5,167 nt of DNA from Lachnospiraceae bacterium (lineage in GTDB: Bacteria; Bacillota_A; Clostridia; Lachnospirales; Lachnospiraceae), in the NCBI GenBank assembly GCA_017553965.1, contig JAFZJK010000013.1, forward strand, positions 1 through 5,167, in the 5' to 3' direction. Under the pieces are notes generated by a model, which saw only the letters and a program-made list of their open reading frames with translations, was not told where the DNA came from and ran no database searches. This document shows positions 1 through 4,652 of the stretch, in pieces. A program made the position numbers and the translations under genes. Position 1 is the first letter of the stretch. The number at the start of each line of letters is the position of its first letter.

Positions 1-173
1 CGTCCGAGCATGCCGTTATTGAGATATACCTCGCCTATAATCATACAGTCAAGGTTATCCTTAAGCTTTGAAGGGTCTATACCGTCTGCCAGCTCCAGTG
101 CTGCTTCATATTTCTCTCGTCTGAGCAGTCCCTTTATCTCTTCTATCTTTACGAAATTCTTATAACGGTCCAT
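1..173 (-). CDS. TPR-like helical protein, N-terminal part only (cut by left window edge)
   Basis: Reading leftward from an ATG at 173, 57 codons stay open to the window edge, giving a protein that starts MDRYKNFVKIEEI. It is charged and helical, with a pattern like a tetratricopeptide helix pair: residues 13-30 (IKGLLRREKYEAALELAD) followed by a second helix around residues 40-54 (NLDCMIIGEVYLNNG). The spaced small and large residues (A24, A25, L28, G47, Y50, N53, G54) fit a TPR consensus. There is no signal peptide or membrane segment, so it is probably cytoplasmic. The start is supported by AAGGA 7 nt upstream. It follows the ABC ATPase by 28 nt on the same strand and is probably in the same transcript. 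TPR assignment is by pattern only; the function is unknown and the C-terminal part is not visible. Confidence 0.72.
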   Translation of the reverse strand, partial: MDRYKNFVKIEEIKGLLRREKYEAALELADGIDPSKLKDNLDCMIIGEVYLNNGMLG

Positions 174-180
174 TTTGATG

Positions 181-185
181 TCCTT
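181..185 (-). promoter_or_regulatory. Ribosome binding site of the TPR-like gene
   Basis: AAGGA on the minus strand, 7 nt before the ATG at 173. It fixes the start of a gene that is otherwise only seen as an edge fragment. Confidence 0.7.
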
Positions 186-201
186 CTTTTAGTTTTTGAG
201 A

Positions 202-909
202 TCATTTTAAAACCAGGTCTGAAAGCGATCCGCTTCCGCTCTTCTTAAGTACCTCTTCCATCGTACCAAAAGCCTTGCATACGCCGTGGTCAAGCAGACA
301 GATGTGAGTACTTATTTTTTCCACTTCCTCCATGTAATGGCCTACATATATGATAGACGTTCCGTGGTTCTTAAGCTCTTCTATGGCATTTAATATCTGC
401 AGACCGGACTGAAGGTCTATACCGGTGGTCGGCTCATCCAGGATAACAAGCTCAGGTTTGTGCAACAATGCCACTCCGATATTAAGCCTTCGTTTCATAC
501 CGCCCGAATAATTGCTGACTCTTTTCTTAAGTAGAGAACTGTCAAAGGATATGATGTCACATACTCTCTTGATCTCCGCATCAAGCTGATCGGAGTGAAC
601 ACCGTAACTCTTCCCCCAGAATTTCAGGTTATCGAGCCCGCTTAAGGTCTCATATAAAGCAATATCCTGCGGTACGTATCCCAGCCTTCTTCTTATGGCA
701 TCCGGTTCCTTTACTATATCTTTTCCGTTAAAAAGGATCTGTCCGCTGTCGGGCTTGATCAACGTAGCTATCATGCTCACGCAGGTTGATTTCCCGGCTC
801 CGTTGGCTCCTACCAGACCCAGTACCTGACCACGGTCCAAGGTAAAGGAAACTTCCGAAACAGCCTTCTGATCCTTATAGTTTTTCGTAACATTAATCAG
901 TTCTAACAT
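202..909 (-). CDS. ABC transporter ATP-binding protein
   Basis: A 235-residue nucleotide-binding subunit that would power an ABC transporter from the cytoplasmic face of the membrane. All core motifs are intact: Walker A GANGAGKST (34-42), Q-loop Gln81 in GYVPQD, signature YSGGMKRR (134-141), Walker B LVILDE (154-159), D-loop GID (163-165) and switch His191 in YVGHYMEEVE. Length and the SGGMKRRL signature fit the exporter-like ABC-2 ATPases (drug, antibiotic or lipid export types), which usually pair with a separate permease. No permease is in this window, so the substrate cannot be named. The gene starts inside the end of the upstream VTT gene (17 bp overlap), with a GGGGA ribosome binding site 6-7 nt ahead of the ATG, which suggests translational coupling. 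It is followed after 28 nt by the TPR-like gene. Confidence 0.95.
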   Translation of the reverse strand: MLELINVTKNYKDQKAVSEVSFTLDRGQVLGLVGANGAGKSTCVSMIATLIKPDSGQILFNGKDIVKEPDAIRRRLGYVPQDIALYETLSGLDNLKFWGKSYGVHSDQLDAEIKRVCDIISFDSSLLKKRVSNYSGGMKRRLNIGVALLHKPELVILDEPTTGIDLQSGLQILNAIEELKNHGTSIIYVGHYMEEVEKISTHICLLDHGVCKAFGTMEEVLKKSGSGSLSDLVLK

Positions 910-1594
910 TTGAGTCCCCGTTCTTCTTACTGAATTTGTTGTATATTATTATCCCGATCGCACTTATGACCGCCGTCACCGCAAACACTATCACGGCAAA
1001 TCCGTATTCACCGGTACCCAAGGCATTTCCTCCTATAGTGGAAGTTATTATGGACGGGAAACGGCATACCGTACATATAAATATCAAAAGCGGCATGGAT
1101 ATATCCGTAAGTCCTCCGTAATAACATAGCAGATCCTTGGGTGTACCCGGAACTATAAAAAGTATCAGGAATATTATTATCTTTTTCTCAGATGATTGTA
1201 AAAACTTTAAGCTTTCTATCTTTTCCTTGTCGAAATAGATCTCAAGCAGCGCTTTTCCGAACTTTCTTACCAGTAAAAGCACTATTATGCTTCCAAGCGA
1301 AGCAGCCGCTATACACAGTAAGGTACCCTTAAATGTACCGAACACATAACCGGCAACTATCTCAAGCGGTTCTCCCGGGATAAACGCTATCAGTATCTGG
1401 AATATGACAAGAGCTACATATAATACAGGTCCCCATATACCTTTAGCTTCCACCCATGCTCTGAACTTATCCGGCTCGCCCGCCATCTTTATCAAAGGTA
1501 TGCCGATAAAAATGCATACCAAAGCTATTATGACGATCGCCACTCCCATAAGGCAAGAGGCAATGATCTTTTTCTTCTTTCTGTTTTCTTCCAT
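893..1594 (-). CDS. TVP38/TMEM64 (VTT domain) family membrane protein
   Basis: A 233-residue integral membrane protein. A basic start (RKKKK, 5-9) precedes a hydrophobic helix (10-35), an amphipathic stretch with GIWGPVLY (52-59), then the VTT/SNARE-associated core: FIPGEPLEIVAGYVFG (71-86), a Gly-rich helix with GSIIVLLLVRKFGK (101-114), the re-entrant-type loop IVPGTPKDLLCYYGG (147-161), the conserved RFPS segment (178-181) with GGNALG (188-193), and a last helix (about 197-217) before a charged tail. Relatives of this DedA-like superfamily are linked to lipid flipping, including undecaprenyl phosphate recycling in bacteria; whether this one does so is inference. The start is fixed because an in-frame TAG lies four codons upstream; the AGGA there sits only 2 nt from the ATG, so initiation may be inefficient. 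It is the first visible gene of a unit with the ABC ATPase. No convincing promoter was found between it and the divergent ffs promoter. Confidence 0.92.
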   Translation of the reverse strand: MEENRKKKKIIASCLMGVAIVIIALVCIFIGIPLIKMAGEPDKFRAWVEAKGIWGPVLYVALVIFQILIAFIPGEPLEIVAGYVFGTFKGTLLCIAAASLGSIIVLLLVRKFGKALLEIYFDKEKIESLKFLQSSEKKIIIFLILFIVPGTPKDLLCYYGGLTDISMPLLIFICTVCRFPSIITSTIGGNALGTGEYGFAVIVFAVTAVISAIGIIIYNKFSKKNGDSNVRTD

Positions 1595-1693
1595 TATCCT
1601 AAACTAAAACCTATCGTTTTCTTCTGTCGCACCTACTGTTTGTCCCTGATATTTCTTACCAAAACAGCCTGCTGCCCAGCTCCAAAAATATGG

Positions 1694-1722
1694 TTGACAT
1701 CAGCGACAAAACAAAGTATACT
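1694..1722 (+). promoter_or_regulatory. Sigma-A type promoter of the SRP RNA gene
   Basis: TTGACA (1694-1699), a 17 nt spacer, and TATACT (1717-1722). The -35 box is perfect and the -10 box differs from TATAAT at one position. The expected start, 7 nt beyond the -10, is G1729, which is exactly where the paired 5' end of the SRP RNA begins. The agreement between promoter and RNA end supports both calls. Confidence 0.9.
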
Positions 1723-1728
1723 ATTGAA

Positions 1729-1992
1729 GTCGCACAGCCGGGGAGTTAGCGGTGCCCTGTACCTGCAATCCGCTATAGCAGGGGTGATGTCCGGTCCCGG
1801 GTAGCATATTGTCGGGCTGCCCTTCATAAGTGATGTTGACGTTTGGGTCTCGCGCAATGGCAGCCTGTGAACCGTGTCAGGGTAGGAATACAGCAGCACT
1901 AAGCAGTGTCTCTCATGTGCCGTGAGGGTGCCTGGACCGAGTTAACTGTGGAGGTAACGACGGTAATATCTATTCAAAACCGGACGTGCGAT
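1729..1992 (+). ncRNA. ffs: Bacterial large signal recognition particle RNA (SRP RNA, scRNA)
   Basis: About 264 nt, the length expected of the Gram-positive SRP RNA, which has an Alu domain as well as the S domain. The ends pair: GTCGCAC (1729-1735) with GTGCGAT (1986-1992), then CCGG (1738-1741) with CCGG (1980-1983). The Alu part contains GGTGCCCTGTACC and a hairpin with stem CCTGC/GCAGG (1762-1766 with 1778-1782) around the conserved loop AATCCGCTATA. The S-domain tip reads GTCAGG, GU, AGGAAU, AC, AGCAGC, with the GGAA tetraloop at 1885-1888; this is where the Ffh M domain binds. The returning strand GTGCCTGGACCGAG and GTGGAGGTAACGAC (roughly 1930-1961) matches the family as well. The RNA joins Ffh to target signal-peptide proteins to the membrane. 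The closing pairs of the tip (A-U, then U-A and G-C) differ from the usual C-G, C-G, U-A but stay complementary. The exact mature 3' end is uncertain by a few bases. Confidence 0.95.
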
Positions 1993-2005
1993 TTTTATAT
2001 CTTAA

Positions 2006-2032
2006 CCCGTAACCATAGTTATGGGCTTTTTT
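2006..2032 (+). terminator. Intrinsic terminator of the SRP RNA gene
   Basis: Eight-base-pair stem CCCGTAAC (2006-2013) with GTTATGGG (2018-2025), one G-T pair, loop CATA, then C and six T residues (2027-2032). It lies 13 nt past the paired 3' end of the SRP RNA. On the minus strand the hairpin is followed by TTAAGATAT rather than a T run, so it should act mainly on the ffs transcript and not on the converging vanZ-like transcript. Confidence 0.88.
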
Positions 2033-2063
2033 ATTGCTCCGTTTTATCCTCTGCTGTTAAACA

Positions 2064-2555
2064 TCAACTATTATGTATCGATGCTCGTTCCTCTTTTTTA
2101 CGAATATACTTGTTAACAACAAAAATAATCAATGACATCAAAAGCACTCCCGTAAGACATCCCGCCGAATCCAGCCAGACATCCGCAATCGCAGGTCCTC
2201 TGCCGGAAAATATCTGTATGGTCTCATCGATAAGTGCACACATGGTACCGAGTGTCCATGCATTGATCATCCTTAAAATGTATGGAGTATCTAAAAGTAC
2301 CAGTTTCATAAGCAGCTTAAGCTCCAGTCCCAACCCGAAAAACTCGGTAAAATGAGCCAGCTTTCTGATAAAATGCTCTGTCACATTACCCTTGCCCACA
2401 AACAATTCAAAGAATGGGCAGAGCAGATCGTATATAAAACCGCTTTCCTGTGAAGACTCCTCCTGTCCCATACAGGAATGGATCCAGATAAACGCCAGAG
2501 TTGCGGCTATACATATCGAAAGAATTGTTATAGCTTTTTTGTTTCTGTTTTTCAT
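2064..2555 (-). CDS. VanZ-family membrane protein
   Basis: A 163-residue protein with four predicted membrane helices (about 8-28, 68-88, 94-110 and 131-151) and a basic C-terminus. Two VanZ signatures are present: RKLAHFTEFFGLG (64-76), with the helix-embedded His68 and Glu71, and DETIQIFSGRGPAIADVWLD (110-129), with the Asp, Glu, Gln and the SGR-x4-DVWLDS stretch. VanZ itself gives low-level teicoplanin resistance; most chromosomal relatives have no assigned role, so resistance should not be assumed. The ribosome binding site is weak (AAAGAG about 9 nt before the ATG). It starts 39 nt after the OB-fold gene with no terminator between, so read-through from the ExbD-type cluster is plausible. 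It converges on ffs, with 31 nt between its stop codon and the end of the ffs terminator T run. Confidence 0.93.
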   Translation of the reverse strand: MKNRNKKAITILSICIAATLAFIWIHSCMGQEESSQESGFIYDLLCPFFELFVGKGNVTEHFIRKLAHFTEFFGLGLELKLLMKLVLLDTPYILRMINAWTLGTMCALIDETIQIFSGRGPAIADVWLDSAGCLTGVLLMSLIIFVVNKYIRKKEERASIHNS

Positions 2556-2594
2556 AAAAATTACTCTTTATCGCAGTCCCCGATAAATATTTTT

Positions 2595-3584
2595 TCAGTT
2601 TTTTACTGAATTTATGACGTACGAAACCTCTTCTATATGATTGGTCGTATCATCATTGGGATAATACAGATACAGCATACATACCAACCCCTTTTTGTCA
2701 GGTCTGAATGTAAACTCAAGTCTGTAATCCTTTCCGTCCGCAGGTCTGTATACTGTCTGGCAGTAATCAATCGAGTCACCGTTCTGTATCTTTATCGCAG
2801 ATACATCTACATCAAAACTCCCCGATAAAACCTGAAGGATATTTTTCATAACTATTTTTTCAAGATCCTTATGGTCTCCGCTTGTAGGATTATCGGGCGG
2901 AGTATCAAGATACTGATCATAATTAAAATAGAATATATAAAAGATTTCCGGGAAACTCAGATTTTGAGGCGGTATTGCATTAAGGAAAAACTGGTATCCG
3001 TTAACATTGTTATTGGTAAGTCTTCCCATTACATAATCATCCATCCAATCGGTCGGGATCTCAAATGTTACATGTCCGTCACGTGCAAGATCTGTAATCT
3101 GTTCTGTCTCTTCAATAACAATATCCGGATAATACAGATCTTCCTGAGTTGTATACTCAACCTCCGGATCAACAAGCAGATGCTCCGCATATACCTTTGA
3201 ACTTTCTATCCTTCCAAATACCCTTACATAACGTCCTACACTAAGTGTCCCGACTACACTGCTCACAGCGGTATTTGTTGTATCAACCTTAATACCTTCT
3301 CCGGATTCAAATACAACTATTTCTTTCCTGTTTGAAGAAATAGATCTGACCCTTCCCGTAAACGCAATGTATTTATAATCATCACTCAAGGTTTTAAATT
3401 TATTTAATTTATATAAGTTCTCAAGCGGACCGATAGGCATATGTCTGTACATATGCTCGGTCTCCAGAGAATCTCTTAGTTTACCCTTTTTATCTGTCGT
3501 AAACCATGCTCCGGTGGTAAATACGAATATCAGTATTACCATCATGAGTATGGATACTTTTTTTGTTATGGATCTAAGCTTCAT
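2595..3584 (-). CDS. Membrane-anchored protein with probable OB-fold and C-terminal alpha/beta domain, unknown function
   Basis: 329 residues from the ATG at 3584. A basic start (MKLRSITKK) and hydrophobic segment (10-28) form an uncleaved anchor; the rest should face outward. Residues about 70-140 look like an OB-fold: YIAFTGRVRSI, a strand IVVFES, then GTLSVGRYVRVFGRIES and a final strand YAEHLLVD, a layout typical of tRNA_anti-like domains. After an acidic linker (about 141-168), a second domain starts VTFEIPTDWM (172-181) and ends with strands LEFTFRPD and VCMLYLYYP and a closing helix HIEEVSYVINSVK, resembling PsbP/Mog1-like folds; this part is less certain. I do not recognise the family. 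Longer starts exist at 3623 (ATG, overlapping the upstream stop codon as TGATG) and 3626 (TTG), but only 3584 has a strong ribosome binding site and puts the basic-hydrophobic signal at the N-terminus. It is the fourth gene of the ExbD-type cluster. Confidence 0.8.
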   Translation of the reverse strand: MKLRSITKKVSILMMVILIFVFTTGAWFTTDKKGKLRDSLETEHMYRHMPIGPLENLYKLNKFKTLSDDYKYIAFTGRVRSISSNRKEIVVFESGEGIKVDTTNTAVSSVVGTLSVGRYVRVFGRIESSKVYAEHLLVDPEVEYTTQEDLYYPDIVIEETEQITDLARDGHVTFEIPTDWMDDYVMGRLTNNNVNGYQFFLNAIPPQNLSFPEIFYIFYFNYDQYLDTPPDNPTSGDHKDLEKIVMKNILQVLSGSFDVDVSAIKIQNGDSIDYCQTVYRPADGKDYRLEFTFRPDKKGLVCMLYLYYPNDDTTNHIEEVSYVINSVKN

Positions 3585-3590
3585 ATCCTG

Positions 3591-3595
3591 CCTCC
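3591..3595 (-). promoter_or_regulatory. Ribosome binding site that decides the start of the OB-fold gene
   Basis: GGAGG on the minus strand, 6 nt before the ATG at 3584. Neither upstream alternative (ATG 3623, TTG 3626) has a comparable site, so the shorter 329-residue product is preferred. Confidence 0.8.
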
Positions 3596-3622
3596 GTATG
3601 GTGTAATGGTACAAGCCGTTCA

Positions 3623-4165
3623 TCAATAAATATCGGTTTCTTCGTCATCAAAAGTTTCCGTCTGATAGCTTAATCCCATTCCATCCAAGACTGTCTTTAC
3701 CGCTCTATAGGTTTCTTTTTCGGCATAAAGATCGATCAGTATGATCTTCTTCTCCTCATATTCAAGCGAAGATAAAACCGGTTTTAGATCGGTAACCGTT
3801 TGCAGCTTGTTTCCGTTTACAAACACGATCTCGCCCGAACCCGAATAGTCCTCATCTCCGATAATGATCTTTATCTCGTCTTCCGCAGGAGTAAATATAT
3901 CTACCGGTGTCGGCTCCGGAGTAGGTTCAGGTGAAATAACAGGCGTCGGTTCCGGAGATACGGTAGGTACCAAAGTCGGATGCGCTTTTTCATATGCACT
4001 TGCGGCATTTCCGATGGAATCCTCTATGGAACCGGACAGATCGATAAAAGGCTTATCTGCATTGATCAGGTTAGGCACAGTCTCCCATGGAGCATACGCC
4101 ACCAGTAACATACATAAGCATACGGCGATCAGTATTCTTTTCCAATTATTTAAGCCACTCTTCAT
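3623..4165 (-). CDS. Single-anchor protein with Pro/Thr/Glu linker and ExbD-like extracytoplasmic domain
   Basis: 180 residues. A short basic N-terminus (NNWKR, 6-10) leads into one hydrophobic segment (11-25). No good cleavage site or lipobox is visible (Cys16 is preceded by Ile-Ala-Val), so it is probably an uncleaved anchor. A helical stretch (about 44-61) is followed by a linker rich in Pro, Thr and Glu with two SPEPTP copies (63-87), then a compact domain (98-171): IKIIIGDE, EIVFVNGNKLQTVTDLKPVLSSLE, KKIILIDLYAEKETYRAVKTVLDGMGLSYQTE. The strand, NG turn, helix, strand, helix, strand order and the KKIILID...TYRAVKTVLDGMG pattern resemble the C-terminal domain of ExbD/TolR. It lacks the ExbD membrane motif and any acidic residue in its helix. 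It overlaps the upstream gene by 20 bp and has only a weak ribosome binding site, so translation is probably coupled. The fold match is inferred from pattern; the function is unknown. Confidence 0.82.
   Translation of the reverse strand: MKSGLNNWKRILIAVCLCMLLVAYAPWETVPNLINADKPFIDLSGSIEDSIGNAASAYEKAHPTLVPTVSPEPTPVISPEPTPEPTPVDIFTPAEDEIKIIIGDEDYSGSGEIVFVNGNKLQTVTDLKPVLSSLEYEEKKIILIDLYAEKETYRAVKTVLDGMGLSYQTETFDDEETDIY
3905..3979 (-). repeat. Pro/Thr/Glu-rich linker repeat within the single-anchor protein
   Basis: Encodes residues 63-87 of the 180-residue protein. The hexapeptide SPEPTP occurs twice (DNA 3941-3958 and 3917-3934) and is followed directly by EPTP (3905-3916). The two copies use different synonymous codons, so the repeat is kept at the protein level and is not a recent DNA duplication. 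Such extended linkers often carry a domain through the peptidoglycan layer. Confidence 0.75.
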
Positions 4166-4634
4166 TCTCTATACTATACCTTACACCCTTTTTGTCACAG
4201 ATAGCTTTAACATTATTAAATAAAGCCAATGTGGCATAGTCATCAACTATAGTTACGGGAATATTGTTATTAACTCGGTAATCAAGATACTTTTCCAGTT
4301 CTGCGATTTCGGCTTTTGCGTTTTCTACATATATATCCGAGCCGAACAATACCACACAGTTCTCTTTATCGGTCTTCGGTATATCATTGTTTTCGCTGCT
4401 TACTTCTGCCTGTGAATCTTCGCCTACATTTCCCGGGACTCCGCCCGTAGCATCGGTAATAAGATAATGCACCAAATAGACTACAGTAACGGCTACAGCC
4501 AGAAAAAGCAGGACAAATATACCCTTAGGCATCCTGCTGATGTACTTTCTGATAGACGGCAGCAGGATCTTAAACAATCCGACAAGCAGCAGTGCCAGAA
4601 CAACCAGCAATATAATTGCCGCAGGCTTGCTCAT
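4146..4634 (-). CDS. Two-helix membrane protein with ExbD-like C-terminal domain
   Basis: 162 residues with two hydrophobic helices (about 5-25 and 38-59) joined by a basic loop (R29, K30, R34, K37). By the positive-inside rule the loop is cytoplasmic and both ends face out. A polar, flexible linker (60-90) leads to a domain at 92-156: CVVLFGSDIYVENAK, helix AEIAELEKYLDYRV, strand PVTIVDD, helix ALFNNVKAICDKKG, strand VRYSI. This beta-alpha-beta-alpha-beta order, with a KKG turn before the last strand, matches the periplasmic domain of ExbD/TolR. Neither helix carries the Asp that ExbD uses for ion passage, so it is unlikely to be the stator itself. The start is supported by AAAGGAG with 7 nt spacing, and the gene follows the ExbD gene by 18 nt. 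The domain relationship is inference; the family is not one I recognise. Confidence 0.82.
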   Translation of the reverse strand: MSKPAAIILLVVLALLLVGLFKILLPSIRKYISRMPKGIFVLLFLAVAVTVVYLVHYLITDATGGVPGNVGEDSQAEVSSENNDIPKTDKENCVVLFGSDIYVENAKAEIAELEKYLDYRVNNNIPVTIVDDYATLALFNNVKAICDKKGVRYSIENEEWLK

Positions 4635-4641
4635 AGACCTT

Positions 4642-4648
4642 CTCCTTT
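4642..4648 (-). promoter_or_regulatory. Strong ribosome binding site of the two-helix gene
   Basis: AAAGGAG on the minus strand with 7 nt to the ATG at 4634, in the 18 nt gap behind the ExbD-like stop codon. It indicates independent, efficient initiation of the second gene of the cluster. Confidence 0.75.
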
Positions 4649-4652
4649 ATAT

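Noticed and set aside
1595..1730. Minus-strand promoter for the VTT gene
   Set aside because: The best match (TTGTTT, 18 nt, TATTTT near 1685-1715) is weak and overlaps the ffs promoter; nothing else resembled a -35/-10 pair well enough to call.
1633..1899. Open frame of 88 codons on the minus strand
   Set aside because: It lies antisense to the SRP RNA and its promoter. The RNA structure explains the sequence fully, and the translation has no domain-like pattern.
1906..2355. Open frame of 149 codons on the plus strand
   Set aside because: It begins inside the SRP RNA, crosses its terminator and runs antisense to the VanZ-family gene, whose motifs are clear on the other strand.
2594..2610. 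Inverted repeat TTCAGT-TTTTT-ACTGAA at the end of the OB-fold gene, as a terminator
   Set aside because: The stem is six mostly AT pairs and, read on the minus strand, is followed by A residues and not by T residues, so it should not terminate the cluster transcript.
3621..3626. ATG at 3623 and TTG at 3626 as starts for the OB-fold gene
   Set aside because: The TGATG overlap with the upstream stop codon is tempting for coupling, but no ribosome binding site precedes it, while the ATG at 3584 has GGAGG at ideal spacing and yields a proper membrane anchor.
4115..4123. Cys16 of the single-anchor protein as a lipoprotein attachment site
   Set aside because: The residues before it are Ile-Ala-Val rather than a Leu-Ala/Ser-Gly/Ala lipobox, and Cys18 lies in the middle of the hydrophobic helix.
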